64,000 nucleotides of DNA from a bacterium (lineage in GTDB: Bacteria; Desulfobacterota; Binatia; HRBIN30; CADEER01), in contig JAHBUY010000002.1 in the NCBI GenBank assembly GCA_019637795.1, positions 620,001 to 684,000 of the forward strand, written 5' to 3'. Under the pieces are notes generated by a model. That model was given only the letters and a program-made list of their open reading frames with translations. It had not been told where the DNA came from and ran no database searches. The translations under genes were made by a program, and so were the position numbers. Positions 34,895 to 44,148 of this stretch are shown here, in pieces (position 1 is the stretch's first letter; every line of letters starts with the position of its first letter).

Positions 34895-35043
34895 GCGGCG
34901 CCGACTCTGCCGCGATTCGCGCGGCGACTCAACTCGATGTCGGACGAGCCCGACCGCCGGCGCGGAGCGGCGCGGCGACCGCGTAGCCTCCGCGCGTCCG
35001 CCGTTGCCCGTCGATTAACACATCAGGGGTGAGGAGGTCGCCG

Positions 35044-35415
35044 ATGACTGGTCGCATCGCGTTCGCCATCATCCTGCTCACCGTCCATGGCGCCGCCGCG
35101 CAGCCGCGCGAGCCCGAGCGCGCCGTCCTGCCGGGGCTGATCGTCGACGCCGCGACGGCGCCGCGCGACGCGCGCGGCGCGCCGGACGAGACACGCATCC
35201 GCGGCGCGCGCGCCTGGCGTCCGCGCGCCCCCGCGGTCGCGGCGCGTGATGCGGAGCTCGAGGCGCTGCGCGACGACGCCGCGGCGAGCGCCGGCGGGGC
35301 CGACTTCGTCCCCGTCCCGGTCTTCCCGAGCGACGCGCGCGCGCCGGCGCGCATGGATTCCGGCGATCCCGACCCCGACCGCCTGCACAGCCCGCCGCCA
35401 CCGCCCGAGCGGTGA
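35044..35415 (+). CDS. Small exported protein upstream of the RHS gene
   Basis: A 123-residue protein. The ATG at 35044 follows GAGGAG by 7 bases and gives a signal peptide (MTGRIAFAIILLTVHGAAAQ). The mature part is low-complexity, rich in Ala, Arg, Asp and Pro, ending in a run of prolines (SPPPPPER). No family is recognised. The RHS gene begins 16 bases after its stop with a strong AAAAGGAG ribosome binding site, so the two are almost certainly co-transcribed. Confidence 0.65.
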   Translation: MTGRIAFAIILLTVHGAAAQPREPERAVLPGLIVDAATAPRDARGAPDETRIRGARAWRPRAPAVAARDAELEALRDDAAASAGGADFVPVPVFPSDARAPARMDSGDPDPDRLHSPPPPPER

Positions 35416-35431
35416 GAAAAGGAGCCCCGAG

Positions 35432-38400
35432 ATGTCGCGCCTCATCGTCGCCATCGTCGTCAGCCTCTGCAGCGCCGCCGCCTCGGTCCGCGCCGACACC
35501 GGGTCCTCGCTCGGCGACCGCGGTGGCGAGGGCTCCACCGCCTTCACCGGCCTGGCGCAGGCCCCGGAGGCGAACCTGTTCACCGGCTCGCTCACCACCG
35601 GCATCGCCCTGGAGGTGCCGCCGGGCCGCGGCGGCATGACGCCGCAGCTCCAGCTCCAGTATTCGAGCGGCGGCGGCGCCGGGGCGTTCGGCCACGGCTG
35701 GGACGTGCCGCTCGGCCGCATCGAGCGCAGCACGACCTGGGGGACGCCGCGCTGCAGCGGCGCGCATACCGACGAGTTCGTGCTCGTGCTGCCGTCCGGC
35801 GCCGCCGAGCTGGTGCGCGAGTCGCCCGGCAGCGCCTACTTCCGCCCCAAGGTGGAGGAGGCCTGGGTGCGCGCCGAGCTGCAGGCCGCCGACAACAGTT
35901 GGCGGGTCGTCGACCGCAGCGGACGCACCTACACCTTCGGCGACGTCGATTCGGCGCGCGTCGCCACCAGCACGCCGGCGACCCTCCTGGGTCAGACCGG
36001 AACGCGCTGCGATTTCACGGCGGTGTGGGCCCTGACCCGCATCGAGGATGCGAACGGCAATCGCATCGATCTCACCTGGAGCAAGGTGTTCAACACGCTG
36101 TATCCGGCGACGGTGCGCTGGGGCGCCAACGCCGCCGCCGCCGTGCCGCACCTGTACGTGGTGCGCTTCCTGCCCGAATGGCGGCCGCCGCTGGATCGCA
36201 TGGTCAGCTACCGGCTCGGCGTCGAGGCGCGCCAGGTGTGGCGCATCTACGAGATCGACGTCGAGGTCGAGGCGCCGTCGCCGGGCGCGGCGGTGCGCCA
36301 GTACACGCTGCACTACGCCGACGACAACGGCGGCTATCAGTCGCTGCTGGCGGCGGTCGGGGCCACCGGCCGCCCGACGCAGCACTTCGTGTACACGCCG
36401 GGGACCGGCGGTCACCAGGCGACGACGACCGCGGTCACCCGGCCGCCCGGCGCCTACGATCGCCTGCGCGTCGCCAACGACAGCCTCGAGGTCTCGCAGA
36501 GCGTCCTCGACATGAACGGCGACGGCATCCTCGACCTGGTGCGCAGCGACACCGGGCCGGCGAACCAGTGGTCGGTCTATCGCGGCGTCGTCTCCGGCGG
36601 CGGATTCGGATTCGAGAACACGCCGATCGCCTGGCAGGCGCCGGGCAACTGGACGCACCTGCGCAACGTCGCGGTCAGCGGCTCCGCCGCCTGCCCGGTC
36701 GGTTGGGCGTGCACCCAGGCGGACACGCTCGATCTCACCGGCGATGGCATCCCGGATCACGTCGACGCCTCGAACCCGACGACCTGGGTGGTCAACCCGG
36801 GCCGCGGCGCGCCGCAGTGGGGATTCGGCCCGGCGGTCAACTGGCCGGCGCCGAATCTGCGCTACGTGCGTCGCAGCAAGGCCGGCGACACCTACCAGGA
36901 CCTGGTCGACATGAACGGCGACGGCCTGCCGGATCTGGTGAGCAGTGGCAGCCCCGGGCAGAGCGAGCCGTTCAACTGGGCGGTGTATCTCAACACCGGT
37001 GCCGGCTTCGCGACGACGCCGCTGCCGGCCTGGCCGGCGCCGGTGGGCACGATCAGCGACCACGTGCCCAACGGCACCGGGCAGGCGCTGCTCGACTTCA
37101 ACGGCGACGGTCTACCCGACGTCGTGCGCAGCGGCTATCCCGGCGCCGGCGCCTGGACCGATCCGCGCTGTCAGCTCTCGGACACCGCCCACGCGTCGTG
37201 CCTCGAGGTCTACCTCAACACCGGCCAGGGCTTCGCGTCGATGCAGCCGCCGATCCCGGTCCCGCCGGGCTTCGGGGTGCAGGAGATCGGCGAGAACGGC
37301 AACGTCGTGCAGGACCTGTTCGACGTCAACGGCGACGGGCTGCCCGACTGGATCTATCGCCGCTACAACGCCGTGACGTCGACGTTCGATCCGGAGTGGC
37401 GCGTCCTGCTGAACGTCGGCGGCACGCTCGAGGCGGTGACCTACGCCCCACAGACGTTTCTGCCGCCGCCCTATACCGAGGCCATCCCGGGGCGCGTGTG
37501 GCCCGGCGGCGGAGGCTATTTCCGGCGCACGCACGAGGCGGACACCTTCGTCGACATGGTGGACCTGAACGGCGACGGGCTGCTCGACCACGTGTCGACC
37601 GGCGCCGCCGGGTGGGCCGTGCGGCTGCACGCCGCCGCGCAACGACCGAACCTGCTGGCGGTGATGGAGAACGGGCTCGGGGGGACGAACACCATCGTCT
37701 ATCGGCCGTCGACGGCCTACGACAATACCGGCGGCGACGGCGTGCCGGACCTGCCCTTCGTGCACTGGGTCGTCGAGCGGACCCGCCAGAGCGACGGCCT
37801 GTGCGCGCCGCCCGCCGGCGCCGATCCCTTTTCGCCGCTCGCCAATCCGTGCATCGACGCCGGGCACGAGCTGGTGACGTCGTTCCAGTACCAGGACGGC
37901 CGCTACGATCCGGTCGAGCGCGAATTCCGCGGCTTCCGCCGGGTCGTGCGCGCCACCAGCGAAGGCAGCGCGGCGGCGGCGTCGCTCGCCGTCACCCACT
38001 TCGCCCAGGACGCGCTGGTGAAGGGGCGGATCCTGCAAGTGGACACGTACGCCGGCGGCGACGTCCTGGTGCGCCGCGACCTCAATTCCTGGCTGACCCG
38101 CAGCGCCGGCACCGGCCGGTCGCAGATCTGGTTGAGTCGATCCGAGCGAGCCACCTTCGACCTCACGGCCGCCGTCCCGCTCTACCGTGCCACGCTCACC
38201 GATCCGCCCGACAGCTACGGCAACGTCACGCACCACTACAGCATCGGCCTCTTCGGCGCCGACCGCGTCGACACGTTCACCACCTACGCCACGCCGCAAT
38301 CGGGCTCCCAGGTGCGCGACAAGCCATCGCAGGTGAAGGTCACCGACCCCGGGGGCGTGCTCGAGGAGAAGTGGTACTACTACGACAGCGCCCCGGACGG

Positions 38401-41400
38401 CCTTCCCAGCGGCAGCGTGACCGCGGGCAACCTCGTCCGCATCCGCGCCCGCCTCTCGCCCACGGTCGCCAACGGCCCGCAGACGCACCTGGCCTACGAT
38501 GCCGCCGGCAACGTGCGCAGCACGACCGACGACAACGGCCACGTCACCACGACGGCCTACGACGCGTACCTGCTGTTCCCGCGCACGGTCACCAACCCGC
38601 TCGGCCACGTCACCACCACGACCGTCGACTACCGCTGGGGGCAGCCGCTGCGCATCGTCGATCCGAACGGCGCCGAGACCGCCTTCGCCTACGACACCGC
38701 CGGGCGGCTGATCTGCGCCGCGCGGCCGGGCGATTCGCTCGCCCAGTGCAGCACCCAGACCACCTACCACTTCGCGTCCGTGCCGGGGCAGATGTCGTGG
38801 ATCGAGACCGCGGTGCGCCAGGACGCGCCCCATCCGCCGCTGCGCACGCGCCATCACTTCGACGCCCTCGGGCGGGCGCGCTACACCGACGCGTCGCGGG
38901 TGGTGGAGGGCCTGCCGACCACGGTGCGCAGCAACCACGTCGAGTACGACGCCGCCGGCCGCGTCGCCCGTGTCCACGACCCCTATCTCGCCAGCGCCGC
39001 GGCGCCGGACAACGGCACCACGATCTACGATTACCACCTGAACGGCGGGCCGCGGGTCGATCCGCTCGGCCGCCTGCACGCGCTGACCGGCAGCGACGGC
39101 GCGCAACGCCGCACCGACTACGCCGGCGCGCGCATGACCAGTTGGGACGAGGAGAACCAGCGCACCGAGTCCGACCTCGACAGCGCCGGCCGCACCGCCG
39201 AGCGCCGCAGCTACGACGGCAGCACCCTCGTCGCCCGGGTGCGTCAGACCTATGACGGGCTCGGGCGCGTGCTCGCCCTGACGCAGAACGACGTCACCCT
39301 GCGCACCTTCACCTACGATTCGCTGGGGCGGACGACGCTGGTGGCGAATGCCGATTCCGGCCTCTGGCGCTACGCCTACGACGGCGTCGGCAACCTGCGC
39401 TGGCAGGACGATCCGCGCCCCGGCCAGCACATCGAGACCTGCTACGACGCGCTCGATCGGCCGACCCGCGTCTGCCCGATCGCCAACGACGCGACGCAAC
39501 TGCAGGCCTGCACCGCCACCTGCGCCTCGCCGGATGCCGTGACCTACACCTACGATCTCGCCTCGGTACCGGCCGGCACGGGCCGCCTGGCGCGCGTCGT
39601 CGATGGCTCCGGCAGCACCGATCTCCTCGCCTACGACGAGCGCGGGCGCCGGCTCGACGTGCGCCGCACCATCGTCGTCGACGGCATCGCGCGCGCGGCG
39701 CGCTTCCACTACCAGTACGACGCCAACGACCGGGTGAAAGGGATGGTCTACCCGGACAACGAGGTGGTGTACACCGAGTACGACGACGGCGGCCAGGCGA
39801 TCGCGCTCTACAACGCCGGCGGCACGTTCTACGTCACCGACGCCCGTTACGATCTGCTCGGCCGGCCGACGCTGATCCAGCACGCGAACGGCGTCGCCGA
39901 TACGCGCACCTACGGCACCGCCGCGCAGCGCCATCGCCTGCGCGCGCTGCGCAGCAGCGGGCCGGGCGGCGCGCTGCTCGACCTGCGCTACACGCAGTAT
40001 TCGCCGCGCGGGCTCCTGCAGGCGGTGAGCGATCTGCGCGATCCGTCCGGCGTGCTCTCCAACAGCGCCGTCTTCGCCTACGACGGCCTCGGCCGCCTCA
40101 CCAACGCAGACTACGCCCACGATCCGGCCGATCGCAGCTTCGCCTACGACGGGCTCGGCAACCTGACGCGCAACGGCGACCGCCTGCTGCGCTTCGACAA
40201 CCCGGCGCGCCCGCACCAGATGACGAGCGTCGGCGTCGGCGCCGCCTCCACCGCCATCGGCCACGACGCCAACGGCAACCGCCTCGGCAAGAGCGGCCAG
40301 GGCTACGTCTACGACGCCTTCGACCGCCTGACCCGCATCGACGTCGGCGCCAACGCCGCCCGTTTCCTCTACGACCATGCCGGCCGCAAGGCGGCGACCA
40401 TCCGCGAGGGGTCGCCGGCCTACGTCACCCGCTTCTACGATCAGTTGCTCGAGGTCGGCGCCGGCTTCGCGACCAAGTGGTACGCGCTCGGCGCCATCCG
40501 CGTCGCCTCCCAGGTCACGTCCTACACGGCGTGGGAGACCGCGGCGCTCGACCACGGGCCCATCTACGTCGCGACCTCCGGCCTCGCGGCCCCGCGCCTG
40601 CTGCTCGTCCTCGGTCGCGAGGCGCAGTGGGCGGCGGTGGCCGTCCTGCTGATCGCGACGACGGCGCTGTGGCTGGTGCCCGGCGGCCGGCGGCGCCCGG
40701 TGGCCGGCATCGTCGTCCGGCGCGGTCCGGCCATCGGCCTGGCGCTGCTCTGTGCCGTCGGCACGCTGCCGTGGCCGCTCGCCGTGGCGCCGCCGCCGGC
40801 GCTCGCCGGCGGCGGTGGCACCGGCACCACGATCTATCACTACCACCTCGACCACCTCGGCTCGACGCAGGTGGTGACCAATGCCAGCGGCGGGCTCCTC
40901 CAGCAGATCCGCTATCACCCGTACGGCGGCCTGCGCGGCCGCTGGACCGCCAGCGGGGCGTCGGTGGGGCCGGCGACCGATACCAGCCGCGAGTTCACCG
41001 GCTTCCACACCGACACGCTGTCCGGGCTCGAGTACGCCGGGGCGCGCTTCTACGATCCCGAGCTCGGCTCGTTCCTCACCCACGACGCGCGCGGCCAGTT
41101 CGCCAGCCCGTACAGCTATGGCGGCGGCGATCCCGTCAACTGGACCGATCCCGACGGCCACTTCTTCCTCGAGTTGCTCGGGGTCATCCTCGCCAGCGCC
41201 TTCGCATCGGCGGCCATCAACACGGTGATCGCCGCCGCGCAGGGTCTGCCGCTCAACGCCATCGGCAAGGCGGCGGTGGGCGGCGCCATCGCCGGCGCCG
41301 TCGGCGCCGGCATCGGGGTGGTCGCCGCCGCCGGCGCGATCGGCGCCGGGGCGCTCGCCGGCACGTTGTCGGTGTCGATGGACGCCGCGCAGCAGCAACT

Positions 41401-42055
41401 GGTGAGCGTCGCCGTCCGCTCCGCCTTCAGCACCACCTTCGCCAACACCGCCGGTCAGAGCGCCGCCGCCGCCGGCGCGCCGGGGCCGCTCGTCACCGCG
41501 ATCTCGATCGTGGTGGGGTACGCCGCCTCGTACGGCTTCGACCAGGCCTGGGGAGACAAATTCGGCGGCGCCATCACCCGCGACGGCGGCGGCCAGACCG
41601 GTTCCGGCACCTGCAGCAACACCACCGACCACACCAACATCACGGCCATGGCCGCCGAGGACGCGGGCTTCAGCAAAGCCGAGGCGGGTTGGATCACCGA
41701 GGGCAACCTCATGCGCGATCGCAATCTGTGGAACAACCAGGATCACTTCGACTTCCTGGCCAGGGACACCGCCGGCCAGTTGAAGGGCGAGGCCACCAGC
41801 GTCAATTGGTCCGCGCCGGACGGGCGGGAGGCCTTTCTGAGGACGGTGGGCGGCGCGACGCACCACATCCAGGATCCGTACGCGCTGGGACATACGCTTC
41901 CCGGCACCAGCGCGCTGCGCGGTCCCGTCGCCGCGCCGCTGCGCTTCCTGATCCACAACGCCGTCGGCGGCGAGATCAGCTTCCGCCAGGCCTCGTACGA
42001 CGCGACCCTGCGCTACCTGCGCGAGGTGCGCGGCACCCTCCCGGGGATCTCATGA
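35432..42055 (+). CDS. Giant Sec-exported SpvB/RHS-repeat protein with putative zinc-phospholipase-like C-terminal domain
   Basis: A 2207-residue protein. A signal peptide occupies residues 1-22 (MSRLIVAIVVSLCSAAASVRAD). An SpvB/TcdB-type N-terminal domain follows (LFTGSLTTGI, PPGRGG-TPQL, about 43-320). Six FG-GAP/VCBS-like calcium loops of the form D-x-NGDG-x-D lie near 360, 433, 493, 555, 631 and 711. RHS/YD repeats run from about 1020 to 1667. Two hydrophobic segments (about 1722-1752 and 1767-1795) come before the RHS core end (LDHLGSTQVVTN near 1806; ARFYDPELGSFLTHDA near 1874; WTDPDG near 1906). A Gly/Ala-rich hydrophobic linker leads to a variable tip from about 2060. The tip has H2067, D2104-H2105-x-D2107, H2144-x3-D2148-x5-H2154 and H2175, reminiscent of zinc phospholipase C. 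Likely a contact-dependent or secreted polymorphic toxin. Confidence 0.88.
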   Translation: MSRLIVAIVVSLCSAAASVRADTGSSLGDRGGEGSTAFTGLAQAPEANLFTGSLTTGIALEVPPGRGGMTPQLQLQYSSGGGAGAFGHGWDVPLGRIERSTTWGTPRCSGAHTDEFVLVLPSGAAELVRESPGSAYFRPKVEEAWVRAELQAADNSWRVVDRSGRTYTFGDVDSARVATSTPATLLGQTGTRCDFTAVWALTRIEDANGNRIDLTWSKVFNTLYPATVRWGANAAAAVPHLYVVRFLPEWRPPLDRMVSYRLGVEARQVWRIYEIDVEVEAPSPGAAVRQYTLHYADDNGGYQSLLAAVGATGRPTQHFVYTPGTGGHQATTTAVTRPPGAYDRLRVANDSLEVSQSVLDMNGDGILDLVRSDTGPANQWSVYRGVVSGGGFGFENTPIAWQAPGNWTHLRNVAVSGSAACPVGWACTQADTLDLTGDGIPDHVDASNPTTWVVNPGRGAPQWGFGPAVNWPAPNLRYVRRSKAGDTYQDLVDMNGDGLPDLVSSGSPGQSEPFNWAVYLNTGAGFATTPLPAWPAPVGTISDHVPNGTGQALLDFNGDGLPDVVRSGYPGAGAWTDPRCQLSDTAHASCLEVYLNTGQGFASMQPPIPVPPGFGVQEIGENGNVVQDLFDVNGDGLPDWIYRRYNAVTSTFDPEWRVLLNVGGTLEAVTYAPQTFLPPPYTEAIPGRVWPGGGGYFRRTHEADTFVDMVDLNGDGLLDHVSTGAAGWAVRLHAAAQRPNLLAVMENGLGGTNTIVYRPSTAYDNTGGDGVPDLPFVHWVVERTRQSDGLCAPPAGADPFSPLANPCIDAGHELVTSFQYQDGRYDPVEREFRGFRRVVRATSEGSAAAASLAVTHFAQDALVKGRILQVDTYAGGDVLVRRDLNSWLTRSAGTGRSQIWLSRSERATFDLTAAVPLYRATLTDPPDSYGNVTHHYSIGLFGADRVDTFTTYATPQSGSQVRDKPSQVKVTDPGGVLEEKWYYYDSAPDGLPSGSVTAGNLVRIRARLSPTVANGPQTHLAYDAAGNVRSTTDDNGHVTTTAYDAYLLFPRTVTNPLGHVTTTTVDYRWGQPLRIVDPNGAETAFAYDTAGRLICAARPGDSLAQCSTQTTYHFASVPGQMSWIETAVRQDAPHPPLRTRHHFDALGRARYTDASRVVEGLPTTVRSNHVEYDAAGRVARVHDPYLASAAAPDNGTTIYDYHLNGGPRVDPLGRLHALTGSDGAQRRTDYAGARMTSWDEENQRTESDLDSAGRTAERRSYDGSTLVARVRQTYDGLGRVLALTQNDVTLRTFTYDSLGRTTLVANADSGLWRYAYDGVGNLRWQDDPRPGQHIETCYDALDRPTRVCPIANDATQLQACTATCASPDAVTYTYDLASVPAGTGRLARVVDGSGSTDLLAYDERGRRLDVRRTIVVDGIARAARFHYQYDANDRVKGMVYPDNEVVYTEYDDGGQAIALYNAGGTFYVTDARYDLLGRPTLIQHANGVADTRTYGTAAQRHRLRALRSSGPGGALLDLRYTQYSPRGLLQAVSDLRDPSGVLSNSAVFAYDGLGRLTNADYAHDPADRSFAYDGLGNLTRNGDRLLRFDNPARPHQMTSVGVGAASTAIGHDANGNRLGKSGQGYVYDAFDRLTRIDVGANAARFLYDHAGRKAATIREGSPAYVTRFYDQLLEVGAGFATKWYALGAIRVASQVTSYTAWETAALDHGPIYVATSGLAAPRLLLVLGREAQWAAVAVLLIATTALWLVPGGRRRPVAGIVVRRGPAIGLALLCAVGTLPWPLAVAPPPALAGGGGTGTTIYHYHLDHLGSTQVVTNASGGLLQQIRYHPYGGLRGRWTASGASVGPATDTSREFTGFHTDTLSGLEYAGARFYDPELGSFLTHDARGQFASPYSYGGGDPVNWTDPDGHFFLELLGVILASAFASAAINTVIAAAQGLPLNAIGKAAVGGAIAGAVGAGIGVVAAAGAIGAGALAGTLSVSMDAAQQQLVSVAVRSAFSTTFANTAGQSAAAAGAPGPLVTAISIVVGYAASYGFDQAWGDKFGGAITRDGGGQTGSGTCSNTTDHTNITAMAAEDAGFSKAEAGWITEGNLMRDRNLWNNQDHFDFLARDTAGQLKGEATSVNWSAPDGREAFLRTVGGATHHIQDPYALGHTLPGTSALRGPVAAPLRFLIHNAVGGEISFRQASYDATLRYLREVRGTLPGIS

Positions 42056-42189
42056 GGGCGCTGTTCCACGGCGAGAGCGGCCGCGGGCGTTCTCGCCGGC
42101 CGATCGGTTCGTCCGCGCCGCGCCAGCGCGGCGCGGTCCACTGCCGCGCGGCATTCCGCCGCGCCGAGCTTCCACACCGGAGGTGGGTC

Positions 42190-42615
42190 ATGGCGACGTC
42201 TTCGTACGGTACTCGCGCGCTCGCGCTCTGCGCGGTCGCAATCGGCCTGGCGGCATTGTCCCCACCGGCCTGGGGCGTCGCGTCGCGAGGAGGCGCCGCG
42301 CTGCGCGGCGCCGGCGGCTGGCAGCGCGACGTGCGCGACGGGGCGGCGCAGCGCTGGCAGATCGACGTCACGCGTCGGGCCGACGACGCGATCGAGGGCA
42401 CGGTCACGCTGCAGGGCTCGCCGCTGATGCAGACCGGCACGCTGCGCGGCACGATCGAGGGGAAGACCGTGTCCGGCAGCCTCAGCGATCCGGCGGGCAA
42501 TCACGTCGCCGATTTCGTCGGCCGGATCGGGCCCGACGGCACCTGGCGCGGCAGCTACCGCGACCGCAGCGGCGAGGTCGGCCGCTGGTCGTGGGACGGC
42601 GGCGGCCTCCAGTGA
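42190..42615 (+). CDS. Small exported protein downstream of the RHS gene
   Basis: A 141-residue protein. The ATG at 42190 has a CGGAGGTGG ribosome binding site. A signal peptide (ALALCAVAIGLAALSPPAWG) is followed by about 110 residues with a beta-strand-like pattern (RWQIDVTRRADDAIEGTVTL, TGTLRGTIEGKTVSGSL, DGTWRGSYRDRSGEVGRWSW). I do not recognise the family; such G-W repeats occur in small lipocalin-like periplasmic proteins. It lies 134 bases after the RHS stop and 6 bases before lnt. It could be a periplasmic immunity partner, which is only a guess from position. Confidence 0.65.
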   Translation: MATSSYGTRALALCAVAIGLAALSPPAWGVASRGGAALRGAGGWQRDVRDGAAQRWQIDVTRRADDAIEGTVTLQGSPLMQTGTLRGTIEGKTVSGSLSDPAGNHVADFVGRIGPDGTWRGSYRDRSGEVGRWSWDGGGLQ

Positions 42616-42621
42616 GCGGGC

Positions 42622-44148
42622 ATGGGCGGCGCGCTGCTCGCGGCGGCCAGCGCGGCGCTGCTGCTCGCCGCCGCGCCGCCGTTCGCCGCGGCGCCGCTCG
42701 CGCTGCTCGCCCTGGCGCCGCTGCTGCTCGCGCTGTCGCGCGCCCGCACGCATGGGCGGGCGGTGGCGCTGGCCTGGTTCGCCGGCGCGCTCTTCCACCT
42801 CGGCCTGCTGCCCTGGCTGCCGGCGGCGATCGTCCGCACCCAGGGCATCGCCTGGCCCGCGGCGGGGCTCCTGTTCGCGCTCTTCGCCGTCGTGCACGCG
42901 CTGCCGTTCGCGCTGGTCGCGCTGGCGGCGCGCATCCCAGGCTCGGCGCCGGCGCGCGTCGCGGCGACGACCGCGGGATGGGTCGTGGCCGAATCCGCGT
43001 GGCCGCAGGTCCTGCCCTGGTCACTCGGCGCCGTGGTGGGACCCCATCCCCTGCTTCGCCAGGGCGCGGATCTCGCCGGCGTGCACGGGCTCGCCGCCCT
43101 GCTCGTCGCCGTCAACGCCCTGCTCGCCGAGGCGGCGGCGCGCTGGCGCGCGCAGCCGGCGCGGGCCGGCCTGGCCCTCGCCGCGGCCGCGATGCTCGTC
43201 GGCGGCGCGGGTGGCTACGGCAGCCTGCGCCGGCGCGCCGCCAGCGCGGCGGCGCCCGGACGGACGGCGCGCCTCGCCGTCGTCCAGGCCGGCGCTCTGC
43301 CGACGCGCGCCGCGGACCCGCAGGGGCAGGCGATCACCGCATGGGCGGCGTACGCCGCGACCAGCGCGACGCTCGCGGGCCGCGCCGACGTCGTCCTCTG
43401 GCCGGAGTCGGTGCTGCCGCTCTACCTCGGCGCCTCGCCGTCGTGGCGGGCGCGCGCCGAGGCGTTGGCGCGCGGGCTGCGCGCCGCCCTGGTGATCGGC
43501 GCCCTCGATCGCACCGCCGCCGGCGAGGAGTTGAACGCCGCCTACGTGTTCACACCCGCGCTGTCCGCCGTCGGTCACAAGGCGGTGCTGGTGCCGTTCG
43601 GCGAGTATCGGCCCGCCGCCGTGCGCTGGGTGCCGTCGCGCTGGTGGCGACCGCCGGCGCCGCGCCGCGCCGGTCCCGCGGCGGCGGTCGTCGACGCCGG
43701 CATCCGGCTCGCCCCCAGCATCTGCTTCGAGGCGATCCTGCCGGGATACTTCAATGCCGCCGTTCGCGACGGCGCGGAGGCGCTGGTGAATCTCAGCGAC
43801 GACAGTTGGTTCGCCAGCCCGTGGGCGGCGGCCCAGCACCTCGAAATGACGCGCCTGCGCGCCGTCGAGACTCGCCGCTGGTTGATCCGCGCCTCGCACT
43901 CCGGCGTCAGCGCGGTGATCGACCCGCGCGGCGTCGTCGTCGCGCGGCTGCCCTTCGCGCGGCGCGGCACGCTGCTGCACGTCGTCGATCGCCGTCGCGG
44001 CCTGACGCCGTATGCGCGGTGGGGCGACGCGCCGCTGCTCGGCGCATCAGTGGCGACGCTGGTGGCGATCGTCGGCGGCGGCCTGTGGCGCCGTCGTCAG
44101 GCGAGGTCGAAGACCAGCACCTCGGCGTCGGCCGCGGCGTTGAGCTGA
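42622..44148 (+). CDS. lnt: Apolipoprotein N-acyltransferase
   Basis: A 508-residue inner-membrane enzyme. About six or seven N-terminal helices (residues 1-200) precede a periplasmic nitrilase-fold domain whose catalytic triad is visible: Glu in LWPESV (about 262), Lys in HKAVLVPFGEY (about 320) and Cys in SICFE (about 368). A final helix (SVATLVAIVGGGLW) anchors the C-terminus. It transfers the third acyl chain to the N-terminal Cys of lipoproteins. The last 17 residues are encoded opposite the end of the pirin gene, an antisense overlap of 52 bases. Confidence 0.92.
   Translation: MGGALLAAASAALLLAAAPPFAAAPLALLALAPLLLALSRARTHGRAVALAWFAGALFHLGLLPWLPAAIVRTQGIAWPAAGLLFALFAVVHALPFALVALAARIPGSAPARVAATTAGWVVAESAWPQVLPWSLGAVVGPHPLLRQGADLAGVHGLAALLVAVNALLAEAAARWRAQPARAGLALAAAAMLVGGAGGYGSLRRRAASAAAPGRTARLAVVQAGALPTRAADPQGQAITAWAAYAATSATLAGRADVVLWPESVLPLYLGASPSWRARAEALARGLRAALVIGALDRTAAGEELNAAYVFTPALSAVGHKAVLVPFGEYRPAAVRWVPSRWWRPPAPRRAGPAAAVVDAGIRLAPSICFEAILPGYFNAAVRDGAEALVNLSDDSWFASPWAAAQHLEMTRLRAVETRRWLIRASHSGVSAVIDPRGVVVARLPFARRGTLLHVVDRRRGLTPYARWGDAPLLGASVATLVAIVGGGLWRRRQARSKTSTSASAAALS

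Noticed and set aside
34895..35043. Possible tRNA(Sec) gene beside selA
   Set aside because: No acceptor-stem pairing, T-loop (GGTTCGAATCC-like) or CCA end could be found in the 149 bases.
37112..41956. Minus-strand open frame of 1614 codons inside the RHS gene
   Set aside because: It is antisense shadow of the RHS repeats in GC-rich codons. It has Arg/Gly/Val-rich low complexity with no domain, while the plus strand shows clear SpvB/RHS motifs.
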